A stretch of DNA of 12,948 bases from Prevotellaceae bacterium (GCA_030523505.1 JAUNIK010000032.1:1-12948); one strand, 5' to 3'; positions 1 through 7,725 are shown, numbered from the stretch's first letter. Made by a program: numbers and translations. Notes: generated by a model from the letters alone, not told the origin.

Positions 1-1167
1 ATCGCTACAATTGGTGTGGCGATAGGTCTTGCCGTGATGATTATCTCGGTGAGCGTGGTGCTGGGCTTCAAGCATACAATACGCGACAAGGTTATCGGCT
101 TCGGCAGTCATATCACTGTTGCCAACTTCGTCACACTGCAGTCGTCAGAGAACTATCCTCTTCAAGTCAGCGACTCAATGATGACTGCACTGAAGGGCAT
201 CAACGGTGTGAAGCATGTTCAACGGTTCTGCGCCACTCAGGGTATTCTCAAAACCGACGATGACTTTCTTGGTATTAATATAAAAGGTGTTGGCGAGGAG
301 TGGGATTCCACCTTCATCCACGACAACATGATAGAAGGCTGCATACCGAAATTCTCTGGCGAATCAGGCTCCAACAAGATTGTAATTTCCAAGACCATTG
401 CTGACAAGCTGAAGCTGAAGTGCGGACAGAAGGTCTTTGCATATTTCGTCAACCAGAACGGCGTCCGTACACGTAGGTTCACTATCAGCGGTATCTACCA
501 GACAAACCTTGCCCAGTACGACAATGTGACCTGTTTCGGCGACCTCTACACATCGCGCAAGCTCAACGGATGGGAGGACGACCAGGTGCTGGGGGCAGAA
601 CTGACTGTCGAGGACTTCAATCAGGTTGATATTGTTGAGGAGGATATCATAGAGAAAGTGAACCGTAAGGTTGACGACTATGGCAGTACATTCTCATCGA
701 AGACCATCACTGAGATGTCGCCACAGATTTTCTCATGGCTTGATTTGCTCGATCTAAACGTATGGATTATCCTTGCACTGATGACACTCGTGGCTTCCGT
801 GACAATGATTTCCGGACTTCTCATCATCATTCTGGAACGCACATCGATGATTGGCACACTGAAAGCCCTCGGTGCCCGAAACAGCAGCATACGCCACACA
901 TTCCTTTGGTTTGGTGCATTCATCATCGGCAAAGGACTTCTCTACGGCGATATCCTTGCCATGGCGATACTCTTCGCACAGAAATGGTTTGGCATTGTGA
1001 AACTCGACGCGCAGACTTATTATGTTAGCACAGTGCCTGTTGAAATAAACATTCCTGTGTTCCTGCTTATCAACATCGCCACACTCATTGTCAGCGTGCT
1101 GGTATTGGTAATACCGAGCTTCATGATTTCGCACATCTCTCCAGCGAAATCAATACGATTCGAATAG
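1..1167 (+). CDS. LolE/FtsX-family ABC transporter permease, 5' end outside window
   Basis: This is an inner-membrane permease of the FtsX/MacB fold, as in the LolCDE machine that releases lipoproteins from the inner membrane. The frame is open from base 1, so the true start lies upstream; the GTG at 16 is internal. What is visible is the end of the first membrane segment (codons 1 to about 22, then VLGFKHTIRDKVIGFGSHI), a periplasmic MacB-like domain of about 220 residues, and three C-terminal membrane segments (about codons 255-278, 301-325 and 351-375). The cytoplasmic loop ERTSMIGTLKALGA after the second segment is the FtsX-family signature that contacts the ATPase. The protein ends ISPAKSIRFE, a common ending in this family. 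About 388 codons are present, so only a short N-terminus is missing. No ATPase gene is visible. The family is certain; the lipoprotein-release role is inferred from similarity to Bacteroidetes LolE-like permeases. Confidence 0.9.
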   Translation: MATIGVAIGLAVMIISVSVVLGFKHTIRDKVIGFGSHITVANFVTLQSSENYPLQVSDSMMTALKGINGVKHVQRFCATQGILKTDDDFLGINIKGVGEEWDSTFIHDNMIEGCIPKFSGESGSNKIVISKTIADKLKLKCGQKVFAYFVNQNGVRTRRFTISGIYQTNLAQYDNVTCFGDLYTSRKLNGWEDDQVLGAELTVEDFNQVDIVEEDIIEKVNRKVDDYGSTFSSKTITEMSPQIFSWLDLLDLNVWIILALMTLVASVTMISGLLIIILERTSMIGTLKALGARNSSIRHTFLWFGAFIIGKGLLYGDILAMAILFAQKWFGIVKLDAQTYYVSTVPVEINIPVFLLINIATLIVSVLVLVIPSFMISHISPAKSIRFE

Positions 1168-1184
1168 TTTTCTAACATATAAAA

Positions 1185-1219
1185 AATAAGGTGTAACGCG
1201 ATGAGCATTACACCTTATT
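1185..1219. terminator. Two-way intrinsic terminator between convergent genes
   Basis: A perfect 12-bp inverted repeat, AATAAGGTGTAA (1185-1196) and TTACACCTTATT (1208-1219), encloses an 11-base loop. Read on the minus strand it runs straight into a T-rich tract (TTATTTTTTATA), so it is a good terminator for the Crp-family gene. On the plus strand the tail is TATATATAAT, weaker but plausible for the permease gene that stops 17 bases before the hairpin. Confidence 0.85.
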
Positions 1220-1276
1220 ATATATAATATAGGCATTCTATTATATATGAAGGAGATTTCAACAGGGTAGCACCCC

Positions 1277-1302
1277 CTTTCGAAACCATTTGATTTCGAA
1301 GG
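1277..1302. other. Hairpin in the 3' region of the Crp-family gene
   Basis: The inverted repeat TTCGAAA (1279-1285) and TTTCGAA (1294-1300) has an 8-base loop; a G-T pair and a C-G pair extend the stem to 1277/1302. No T-run follows on either strand, so it does not look like a terminator. On the minus strand it lies between the Crp-family stop codon and the main terminator, inside a probable 3' untranslated region of about 110 bases. Its role is unknown. Confidence 0.45.
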
Positions 1303-1328
1303 ATTATCTATGAAAGAAATGTGCTTTT

Positions 1329-1925
1329 TTAGCCTTTGAGGGCTGCTGCACGGACACGCGACAAGGTCTCTGGTGTCATCTGCAGATAGTTGGCGATGTA
1401 AAGCAACGGTGCACGGAGGATTACCTGTGGCGAGAGCTTGCACATCTTCTCGTAACGGCTCTGTGCCGACTCAAAGCGAACGAGGTCAGCGTGTACCTGC
1501 GAGATGATGAGACTCTCCTCGAGAATCTTACGATAGAGCATCTGGATGTTCACATGATGCAATGAAACCTGCTCCAGACGAGCCTTTGGCAATCCATAGA
1601 TGATACAGTTCTCGATGGCCTCGACTGCAAGCTTTGATGGTTCCTCACGGAACAAACTCTCAATACACATGAAGATTGAGTGGTCTTCGCCAAGATGTTC
1701 AGTAACCTCCTTGCCGTTCTTATGATAGAACTGACGGATAAGACCCTGATCCAAGTAGTAGATATACTCACAGACATCTCCCTCAGCGAGGATTGTCTGA
1801 CCTTTCTTGAATCTCATCGGAACGAGGATGCTCTCAAGAGCGTCCAACTCTTCCAAGGTCATTGTACTGTACTTTCTTGCCAATTCGCGAGCAATATCTC
1901 GCGGCTGAAACTGAAATTTTGCCAT
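1329..1925 (-). CDS. Crp/Fnr-family transcriptional regulator
   Basis: A 198-residue DNA-binding regulator with an N-terminal cyclic-nucleotide-binding-like beta-roll (about residues 28-120, with FKKGQTILAEGDVCEYIYYLDQG typical of the fold), a long dimerisation helix (about 125-155) and a short C-terminal helix-turn-helix (about 173-195, IANYLQMTPETLSRVRA). The recognition helix TPETLSR is characteristic of Crp-like proteins in Bacteroidetes. The protein stops right after the recognition helix, so the usual wing is minimal. I see no Fnr-type cysteine cluster (only C52, C87, C107 and C162), so an iron-sulfur oxygen sensor is unlikely; the ligand is unknown. The ATG at 1925 is preceded by AAGGAGA about 12 bases upstream, an unusually good Shine-Dalgarno match for this phylum, which supports this start. 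It follows lepA on the same strand after 71 bases with no hairpin between them, so co-transcription is likely. Confidence 0.93.
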   Translation of the reverse strand: MAKFQFQPRDIARELARKYSTMTLEELDALESILVPMRFKKGQTILAEGDVCEYIYYLDQGLIRQFYHKNGKEVTEHLGEDHSIFMCIESLFREEPSKLAVEAIENCIIYGLPKARLEQVSLHHVNIQMLYRKILEESLIISQVHADLVRFESAQSRYEKMCKLSPQVILRAPLLYIANYLQMTPETLSRVRAAALKG

Positions 1926-1996
1926 ATTCAGAATCTCCTTCTTAATTGTTTATTTTATAGGATTTTAGTTATATACTTATCTCAAAACCATTGCTG

Positions 1997-3778
1997 TTAA
2001 TCGAGTTTGAGCACAGCGAGGAATGCTTTCTGCGGTACTTCCACATTACCAATCTGCTTCATACGCTTCTTGCCTCGCTTCTGCTTCTCAAGCAGTTTTC
2101 TCTTTCGGGAAACGTCACCACCATAACACTTTGCTGTCACATCCTTACGAACCTGCTTGACAGTCTCGCGAGCGATGATCTTTCCACCGATAGCCGCCTG
2201 AATAGCGATATCAAACTGCTGTCTTGGGATGAGTTCCTTCAATTTCTCGCACATTCTGCGACCGAACGGTTCAGCATTATCGAAATGTGTCAGTGTTGAC
2301 AGAGCATCAACTGGTTCGCCATTGAGCAGGATGTCGAGCTTCACCAGTCTTGATGGACGGAAGCCATCGACATGGTAATCGAACGATGCATAACCCTTTG
2401 AAATAGACTTCAACTTATCGTAGAAGTCGATGACAATCTCGCCCAGTGGAATCCAGAAATGCAACTCCACACGGTTGCCGCTGACATATTCCTGTTTGAT
2501 GAGTTCACCTCGCTTATCAAGACACAAGGTCATGATTGGGCCGATGTATGTTGTAGCAGTAATGATTGTAGCACGGATATACGGTTCCTCGATATGATCA
2601 ATCATTGTTGGATCAGGCATTCCCGATGGGTTGTGCACCTCCTTCTCACCGCCCTGCTTGTCGTAAATCATATACGATACGTTAGGAACGGTAGTGATGA
2701 CATCCATATCAAACTCACGGTCGAGGCGTTCCTGAACAATCTCCATGTGGAGCAAGCCAAGGAATCCGCAACGGAAACCGAAGCCCAGAGCAACAGATGA
2801 CTCTGGCTGGAAGGTGAGCGAAGCATCGTTCAACTGCAGTTTCTCGAGCGAAGCACGCAAGTTCTCATAGTCTGTAGGATCAATCGGATACACACCAGCG
2901 AACACCATAGGCTTCACTTCCTGGAAACCCTCGATAGCCTTTTCACAAGGATTGGCAATATGGGTAATGGTATCACCCACCTTCACCTCCTTGGCATTCT
3001 TGATACCAGTGATGAGATAGCCTACCTCACCAGTGGAAAGACTCGCCTTCGGCACCATATCCATCTTCAGAACGCCCACCTCATCGACATCGTATTCCAT
3101 GCCGGTATTGAAGAACTTCACCTTGTCGCCCTTCTTGATAGTACCGTTCTCTATCTTGAAATATGCGATGATACCACGGAACGAGTTGAATACCGAGTCG
3201 AAGATAAGCGCCTGCAGCGGAGCCTTCTTGTCGCCCTTTGGACAAGGGATGCGGTCAACGATAGCGTCAAGAACGCTCTCTACGCCCTCACCTGTCTTGC
3301 CCGAAGCACGGAGAATCTCCGAACGGTCACAACCGAGGAGGTCAACAATCTCGTCTTCCACCTCATCAGGCATTGCCGAAGGCATATCAATCTTGTTGAT
3401 TACAGGGATAATCTCCAGGTCGTGCTCAATGGCCATATACAGGTTAGATATTGTCTGTGCCTGAACGCCCTGAGTTGCATCAACGATAAGCAGTGCACCC
3501 TCGCAGGCTGCGATAGAACGGCTCACCTCATAAGAAAAGTCCACATGTCCTGGAGTGTCAATGAGATTCAGAATATACTTCTCCCCATCCTTCATGTACT
3601 CCATCTGGATAGCATGACTCTTGATGGTGATACCACGTTCACGCTCAAGATCCATGTCGTCGAGCATCTGACCTTCGGTAATCTTGATAGTCTGTGTCTT
3701 CTCAAGAAGACGGTCAGCCAAGGTTGATTTTCCGTGGTCGATGTGGGCAATGATACAGAAATTTCTTATATGATCCAT
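1997..3778 (-). CDS. lepA: Elongation factor 4 (LepA), ribosome-associated translational GTPase
   Basis: At 593 residues this is a full-length LepA (E. coli has 599). The GTPase motifs are intact: G1 AHIDHGKST (residues 11-19), G2 within [11 protein letters not shown]3 DTPGHVDF and G4 NKID. The elongation-factor domains II to V follow, including [21 protein letters not shown]. The LepA-specific C-terminal domain is recognisable by [21 protein letters not shown] near the end. LepA binds the ribosome at the membrane or in the cytosol and acts in translation initiation or back-translocation; its exact role is still debated. The ATG at 3778 starts [19 protein letters not shown], as in the whole family. 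A TAnnTTTG promoter box at 3891-3898 would give a 5' leader of about 105 bases. The Crp-family gene downstream is probably in the same transcript. Confidence 0.98.
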   Translation of the reverse strand: MDHIRNFCIIAHIDHGKSTLADRLLEKTQTIKITEGQMLDDMDLERERGITIKSHAIQMEYMKDGEKYILNLIDTPGHVDFSYEVSRSIAACEGALLIVDATQGVQAQTISNLYMAIEHDLEIIPVINKIDMPSAMPDEVEDEIVDLLGCDRSEILRASGKTGEGVESVLDAIVDRIPCPKGDKKAPLQALIFDSVFNSFRGIIAYFKIENGTIKKGDKVKFFNTGMEYDVDEVGVLKMDMVPKASLSTGEVGYLITGIKNAKEVKVGDTITHIANPCEKAIEGFQEVKPMVFAGVYPIDPTDYENLRASLEKLQLNDASLTFQPESSVALGFGFRCGFLGLLHMEIVQERLDREFDMDVITTVPNVSYMIYDKQGGEKEVHNPSGMPDPTMIDHIEEPYIRATIITATTYIGPIMTLCLDKRGELIKQEYVSGNRVELHFWIPLGEIVIDFYDKLKSISKGYASFDYHVDGFRPSRLVKLDILLNGEPVDALSTLTHFDNAEPFGRRMCEKLKELIPRQQFDIAIQAAIGGKIIARETVKQVRKDVTAKCYGGDVSRKRKLLEKQKRGKKRMKQIGNVEVPQKAFLAVLKLD

Positions 3779-3817
3779 TATAAATAATATACTTTGTACT
3801 TAATGATTTAATATAGC

Positions 3818-3834
3818 TTCATCGGGAAGATGAA
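3818..3834 (-). other. Small hairpin in the lepA 5' leader
   Basis: TTCATC (3818-3823) and GATGAA (3829-3834) can pair around a 5-base loop within the leader upstream of the lepA start. The stem is only 6 bp and is not next to the start codon. I see no known riboswitch or ribosomal-protein leader pattern here. Confidence 0.25.
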
Positions 3835-3890
3835 CATGTCATTTTCCTAAAAATAGCCTAAACAATACGTGTTTTTAAGCAAACACTTTG

Positions 3891-3898
3891 CAAATATA
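3891..3898 (-). promoter_or_regulatory. Bacteroidetes-type -7 box for lepA
   Basis: On the minus strand the sequence reads TATATTTG, an exact match to the Bacteroidetes primary sigma factor -7 consensus TAnnTTTG. Transcription would start near 3884, about 105 bases before the lepA ATG. The -33 TTTG element is not well matched; the AT-rich palindrome at 3903-3916 lies in the spacer. Confidence 0.6.
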
Positions 3899-3902
3899 AT
3901 CA

Positions 3903-3916
3903 TTTTTCGCGAAAAA
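3903..3916. promoter_or_regulatory. 14-bp palindrome between divergent promoters, possible operator
   Basis: TTTTTCGCGAAAAA is a perfect palindrome lying almost exactly midway between the two outward-facing -7 boxes (4 and 5 bases away). It is in turn flanked by two copies of TTTGCAAA (3887-3894 and 3926-3933). A shared regulator site is plausible but inferred from symmetry only. Confidence 0.4.
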
Positions 3917-3921
3917 CTTGC

Positions 3922-3929
3922 TATCTTTG
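3922..3929 (+). promoter_or_regulatory. Bacteroidetes-type -7 box for the small lipoprotein gene
   Basis: TATCTTTG is an exact match to the TAnnTTTG consensus. It lies 21 bases before the ATG at 3951, leaving a 5' leader of only about 15 bases, which is common in this phylum. It also rules out the in-frame TTG at 3918, which would lie upstream of the promoter box. Confidence 0.65.
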
Positions 3930-3950
3930 CAAAAAATAAATGAAGAAATT

Positions 3951-4343
3951 ATGAAAAGATTTTGTTTTTTTATAATCTCAGCACTGTTATTAACAGCTTG
4001 CCACGAGAACTTGGAGGAAAGAGCCGAGCGTGAAGCGGCTGAATACACGAAGCGTTGCTGCCCTACTCCAATCATCAACAACACCCGTACCGACAGTCTT
4101 GTTTACAACAAGGACAAGAAGGAATTTATATTGTATTGTTCATTCTGGAACGAGTTCGACAATGCGGAGATCATCGACCGTATTCGCCCTGAGCTGCACG
4201 ACGGACTGAAGAATCAGATTGCGAGCGATCCCGGTAAACAAGCTTATATCAATGAGGGCTTTATTTATTCTTATATTGTCACATCAGGTTCCGCACCGGA
4301 GAAGATCCTTTATAAAGACACATTCGATTACAGCAAGGAATAA
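3951..4343 (+). CDS. Small lipoprotein of unknown function
   Basis: A 130-residue predicted lipoprotein. Residues 1-16 form a signal peptide (MKRFCFFIISALLLTA) with lipobox LLTA before Cys17. The mature part begins with a charged helix (HENLEERAEREAAEYTKR), then a vicinal cysteine pair in KRCCPTP and TRTDSLVYNKDKKEFILYC, an arrangement I associate with small Bacteroidales lipoproteins carrying a cystatin-like alpha/beta fold; that fold is a guess. A further cysteine lies in the strand after it, so a disulfide is possible. The ATG at 3951 is chosen because it gives a clean signal peptide and lies 21 bases after a perfect -7 box. The gene is monocistronic, with its own promoter and a strong terminator 20 bases after the stop. 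I do not recognise a named family. Confidence 0.8.
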   Translation: MKRFCFFIISALLLTACHENLEERAEREAAEYTKRCCPTPIINNTRTDSLVYNKDKKEFILYCSFWNEFDNAEIIDRIRPELHDGLKNQIASDPGKQAYINEGFIYSYIVTSGSAPEKILYKDTFDYSKE

Positions 4344-4363
4344 CCAAAAGCAACAAGAAGCAA

Positions 4364-4397
4364 AAAACCACGGTTTCAACGAAGGAACCGTGGTTTT
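4364..4397. terminator. Two-way intrinsic terminator between convergent lipoprotein genes
   Basis: A perfect 12-bp stem, AAAACCACGGTT (4364-4375) with AACCGTGGTTTT (4386-4397), around a loop of about 10 bases. Its A- and T-rich ends provide a T-run on both strands, so it can end the small lipoprotein gene (plus) and the DUF3298 gene (minus, stop at 4420). Confidence 0.88.
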
Positions 4398-4419
4398 ATA
4401 TTTAATGTATCCTGACTTC

Positions 4420-5298
4420 TTATTCTGCTATGAGCGACTGATATTCTGGTTTCAGCAGTGGTTTGAGTTTATTCCATGGAATAACAACTATTGGCATACC
4501 TGCGGCATAACTGCAAATCTCATACTGCTGATATATCAATACGAGTCCCTCTGCCGAGAACCATGGTGTGGTGGCAGGATAAGGGACGATGCTTGTTATC
4601 GGCGTACCAGCCGCTGGCTCTTCGGCAAGCAACAGGTTGTCCATGAGTTCGGCGTCGGTCTTCACCTCAAAGTATTTCTTCAAACCGTCGATAATCATTG
4701 GTCGCAAAGCCTTCTTTGAGGCAATCATGTCCCAGCCCAACTGTCTTCCATCGCTTTTAAGGAAAGTTGTACAGGCAACTGTCGTGCCACCATGAGCACC
4801 GCCGCCAAACCAATATGTCTGGACGCCGAAACTAACAAACTCCGGGGTTTCGTGCTCAATGACAAAGGTGTAATCCATCTCACATTCCATATCCTCCGGC
4901 AGTTCGGCATAGTCATCGAAGTTGATTCCTGCGATATATTCTTTGGCATAATATTCGAGCATCGACTTTCCATCGTCCATGTTGCCCGAATAGGCCTTAA
5001 CCGTTTCATCCGGATTCTCAGAAGCTCTCAGTTTCTCGGAAATCCAGTTGCGGATACCTGCCACCAGAGCCTCCGAACCATCAACAGGATATTCTGCCTC
5101 CGACTTATATGTCCAGCAGCCTTTCTTCTGCGTAACAGAAATCTTCTCAGTCTTCAACTCAACGATTTCTGCAGCCGGTTCCTCCAGAGGAGCACATACG
5201 GTATCGCTGTCAGAGGCTTCGCTTGGTTGTGTCTTCAATCCGCATGACGCCATTGCCACCGCAGTGAAGGCAACAACAAGGAATGATAGTTTTTTCAT
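4420..5298 (-). CDS. DUF3298/DUF4163 (RsiV/PdaC-like) lipoprotein
   Basis: A 292-residue predicted lipoprotein: signal peptide residues 1-18, lipobox MAS before Cys19. The middle part (about 50-160) is the DUF4163-like region. The C-terminal half is a DUF3298 domain, with the hallmark YWFGGGAHGGTTVACTTF (about 162-179), then the DGRQLGWDMI strand-turn and the family ending IPWNKLKPLLKP (273-284). The same fold forms the extracytoplasmic part of the B. subtilis anti-sigma factor RsiV, which binds lysozyme, and sits beside the catalytic domain in the deacetylase PdaC. This protein has no transmembrane anti-sigma segment and no polysaccharide deacetylase domain, and no sigma factor gene adjoins it, so a role in lysozyme resistance is speculation. 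It lies 125 bases downstream of the peptide symporter, with a hairpin between them; I see no clear TAnnTTTG box in that gap. ATG at 5298 gives the signal peptide MKKLSFLVV. Confidence 0.88.
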   Translation of the reverse strand: MKKLSFLVVAFTAVAMASCGLKTQPSEASDSDTVCAPLEEPAAEIVELKTEKISVTQKKGCWTYKSEAEYPVDGSEALVAGIRNWISEKLRASENPDETVKAYSGNMDDGKSMLEYYAKEYIAGINFDDYAELPEDMECEMDYTFVIEHETPEFVSFGVQTYWFGGGAHGGTTVACTTFLKSDGRQLGWDMIASKKALRPMIIDGLKKYFEVKTDAELMDNLLLAEEPAAGTPITSIVPYPATTPWFSAEGLVLIYQQYEICSYAAGMPIVVIPWNKLKPLLKPEYQSLIAE

Positions 5299-5330
5299 AA
5301 TAATCGACTTTTATATTGGCTTTTTACAGA

Positions 5331-5365
5331 AGAGACTGGAACTCACCGTTATGAGCCCAGTCTCT
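5331..5365 (-). terminator. Hairpin after the peptide symporter gene, probable terminator
   Basis: AGAGACTGG (5331-5339) pairs with CCAGTCTCT (5357-5365), and an inner stem CTCA/TGAG (5342-5345 with 5352-5355) closes a 6-base loop, so the structure is long and stable. It starts about 58 bases after the symporter stop codon. The following minus-strand bases (TCTGTAAAAAGCC) give only a weak T-tract, so termination may be partial and some readthrough into the DUF3298 gene is possible. Confidence 0.6.
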
Positions 5366-5423
5366 CTTATTATATAGAAGTTTCACTTTCAACAGCACAA
5401 GTCAGCGACTTGCGAAAGTTACA

Positions 5424-6926
5424 TTATGCAACCTTGTTCAGCTTCTTGATGATAGAGAAGATGAAGAGTGCGGCAACGAGGCAGATGCACATGAGTGTAC
5501 CCCAAACAACATAGTGGTTGTTGCCCCAGAGCATTGTAGGGATAGACACGAGGAAGTTACCGATGGCAGTAGCACCGAACCACAGACCCATCATTGTACC
5601 CTTATACTTTGTAGGAGCCACCTTTGTCACGAACGAGATACCGATTGGAGAAAGGAGCAACTCAGCGAAGGTGAGGATGAGGTAAGTAGAAACGAGGAGG
5701 TTTGGATTCATGTTAGCCAAATGCTCTGGCTCTGCTGCGTTTGGTGCAGGGAGACCGAGAGTAGCAACGGTCATAAGCAGGTAAGCAATAGCGGCAACAA
5801 TCATACCAAGACCAATCTTCACTGGTGCCTTTGGTTCCTTGCCCTTCTTGTTCAACCAACCGAAGATACCGATTGACACTGGAGTGAGAGCGATAACGAA
5901 GCATGGGTTGAACTGCTGGAAGATAGGAGCAGAGATTGAAACCTCAGAAACACTTGTGTACTGATAACCGAGGTAAACGCAAGCAGCAGCGATGAGACCG
6001 AGTGAAATCCAGCGGCCGTTGCCCTTGTTCTGGAAGATACCGAACAAACCGTAAACGATGAAGATACAAGCTACGAGGTTTGTTACATCCATCTCCATAG
6101 CAGTAACGCCAGTAGCAGATGTTGCAACGAAGTCACGAGCGAAGTATGTCAGAGTAGCACCGTTCTGGTGGAATGCCATCCAGAAGAAGATAACTACAGC
6201 GAATACGAGGCAGAGACAGATGATGCGCTCCTTTGTCTCAGCAGGGCTCATATCATCTACAACCTCCTTCTTAGCCTCGCCGTCCTTCTTTGTAACGGTG
6301 AGAACATGTGCGAATGTTGACTTGAATGTGTAGTAGATAGCGATAGAAACTATCAGTGATACACAAGCCACAGCGAATGCGAAGTGATATGAGTCAGCCT
6401 CGCTTACGCCGAGTGATGTCTGTGCCCACTCCATGATCTTGATAGCTGCTGTTGGAGCGAACATAGCACCAACATTGATAAGCATATAGAACAGTGAGAA
6501 ACCTGCATCGCGCTTGTGTGCAAACTCCGGTGCGTTGTAGAGGTCGCCGACCATTACCTGGAGGTTACCCTTGAACAGGCCAGTACCAAGACTCACGAGA
6601 AGCAATGCTGCTGCCATTGCTGCGACAGCAACGAAACTCTTGCCCATAGGGATTGCGAGGAGTGCATAACCCACGAACATGATGAAGATACCGATGGTAA
6701 CCATCTTTGAATATCCCCACTTGTCAGCTGCTGCACCGCCGATGATTGGCAAGAAATAAACGCAAGCGAGGAATGATGAATAAACTGTACCTGCTGTTCC
6801 TGAGGTCCATCCGAAGTTGGCCTGCAAGAAGAGGATGAATACGGCAAGCATGGTGTAGTAACCGAAACGCTCACCAGTGTTGGCAAATGCCAAGGCCCAA
6901 AGACCTTTTGGTTGTCCTTCAAACAT
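5424..6926 (-). CDS. POT/PTR-family proton-coupled oligopeptide symporter
   Basis: A 500-residue, fully hydrophobic major-facilitator protein, the usual size for bacterial POT transporters, which import di- and tripeptides with protons across the inner membrane. Family signatures are clear: NTGERFGYY in the first helix (residues 16-24), GTGLFKGN with the coupling lysine K119, the PTR2 signature FSLFYMLINVG (143-153), WMAFHQNGATLTYF around 249-261, FNPCFVIALTP (339-349) and the helix-10 motif FAELLLSPIG with E422. The oddity is that the first residue of the conserved ExxER motif is Asn16, while E19 and R20 are kept. The ATG at 6926 starts MFEGQPKGLWALAFANTGERF. The gene starts 70 bases after the PorT-like gene on the same strand, without a visible hairpin or a clear TAnnTTTG box in between, so co-transcription is possible. 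Confidence 0.95.
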   Translation of the reverse strand: MFEGQPKGLWALAFANTGERFGYYTMLAVFILFLQANFGWTSGTAGTVYSSFLACVYFLPIIGGAAADKWGYSKMVTIGIFIMFVGYALLAIPMGKSFVAVAAMAAALLLVSLGTGLFKGNLQVMVGDLYNAPEFAHKRDAGFSLFYMLINVGAMFAPTAAIKIMEWAQTSLGVSEADSYHFAFAVACVSLIVSIAIYYTFKSTFAHVLTVTKKDGEAKKEVVDDMSPAETKERIICLCLVFAVVIFFWMAFHQNGATLTYFARDFVATSATGVTAMEMDVTNLVACIFIVYGLFGIFQNKGNGRWISLGLIAAACVYLGYQYTSVSEVSISAPIFQQFNPCFVIALTPVSIGIFGWLNKKGKEPKAPVKIGLGMIVAAIAYLLMTVATLGLPAPNAAEPEHLANMNPNLLVSTYLILTFAELLLSPIGISFVTKVAPTKYKGTMMGLWFGATAIGNFLVSIPTMLWGNNHYVVWGTLMCICLVAALFIFSIIKKLNKVA

Positions 6927-6996
6927 TGTTTTTAAATTTTTAATTGGTTATTATTGTTATTTATAAATTTCAATTCATTGCCCACAGCAACATCCC

Positions 6997-7725
6997 TTAC
7001 AGGTCGAAGAGATAGCAGAGTTTCACTTCTATCGCTGCGTGGTTTGACTTCGAGAAATAGTCGCGCTTTGTTGCACCGTAGATATTTCCCAGTCCGTAGT
7101 AGTAGCGTCCCGACAGCAGGAAATGGCCGAGTTTAGGATACGAGAACTCCACTCCCACTCCAGCGCATATTCCATAGTCCATCTTCTTCTCCACCGCCAT
7201 AGTGTCCTGCGCACAGGTCTTGTTGGTACGGTCTTCCATATTGGCGTTATCCAGAGTGAAGTTCGTCACGGTCTTCTCGCCAAGAAGATATCCAAACTGC
7301 GGACCGGCCTCGATGAAGAAGTTCATGCCCTTCTTCTCCTTGCCCCATGCAAGGTGCGCCATTATCGGCACCTGGATGTATTTCATCTGTCGCTCGTATT
7401 TATCGTAGTCGCCGGTCAACTCGTTGAACACCGGCTGCGACTCCAAATCGATGATATTCTCGCGCCATCCCATCTGTGTCAGGTTTACTTCTGCATAGAT
7501 GGAGCAGATGGTCTTGAAGTATTTCTCGCAGATATAACGCATCGAGATACCACCGGTATATCCAGGCAGATATGTCTGTGTGACCTTCGGCACAAAACCG
7601 ACATTGGTCATAGTCAATCCACCATTGACGCCGATGGAGAAGTCACTGCGGTAATCGCCTATCTGGGCGTGCATCGCAATCGGGACCAACAGTCCTAATA
7701 TAATAATATGTATGGCCTTTCTCAT
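6997..7725 (-). CDS. PorT-like outer membrane beta-barrel protein (OMP_b-brl_2 type)
   Basis: A 242-residue predicted outer membrane protein with a signal peptide ending MHA before Gln21. The remainder is alternating amphipathic strands with typical barrel repeats: FSIGVNGGLTMTNV (29-42), YTGGISMRYI, SIYAEVNLTQMGWR, IQVPIMAHLAWG (117-128), FFIEAGPQFGYLLG (136-149), DYGICAGVGVEFSY and NHAAIEVKLCYLFDL at the C-terminus. This pattern and length match the PorT/OMP_b-brl_2 group; P. gingivalis PorT, an accessory factor of type IX secretion, is of similar size, but I cannot tell whether this is its orthologue. The start is the ATG at 7725, which overlaps the stop of the upstream gene in TGATG (one shared base); the in-frame TTG one codon upstream (7728) is less likely. 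The overlap implies translational coupling to the LysM/PBP-fold gene. C171 and C187 could form a disulfide. Confidence 0.85.
   Translation of the reverse strand: MRKAIHIIILGLLVPIAMHAQIGDYRSDFSIGVNGGLTMTNVGFVPKVTQTYLPGYTGGISMRYICEKYFKTICSIYAEVNLTQMGWRENIIDLESQPVFNELTGDYDKYERQMKYIQVPIMAHLAWGKEKKGMNFFIEAGPQFGYLLGEKTVTNFTLDNANMEDRTNKTCAQDTMAVEKKMDYGICAGVGVEFSYPKLGHFLLSGRYYYGLGNIYGATKRDYFSKSNHAAIEVKLCYLFDL

Noticed and set aside
16..18. GTG as the start of the permease gene
   Set aside because: The frame is open to base 1 and the upstream codons (IATIG) continue the family's first membrane segment, so the gene begins outside the window.
2960..3727. 255-codon open frame on the plus strand
   Set aside because: It lies entirely antisense to lepA, whose protein is unmistakable; the translation is rich in His, Arg and Leu without any family motif.
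3918..3950. Longer N-terminus for the small lipoprotein from a TTG at 3918
   Set aside because: The TTG lies upstream of the -7 box at 3922-3929, and the added residues would spoil the signal peptide.
7123..7698. 191-codon open frame on the plus strand
   Set aside because: It is antisense to the PorT-like barrel gene, which has a signal peptide, barrel pattern and coupled start.
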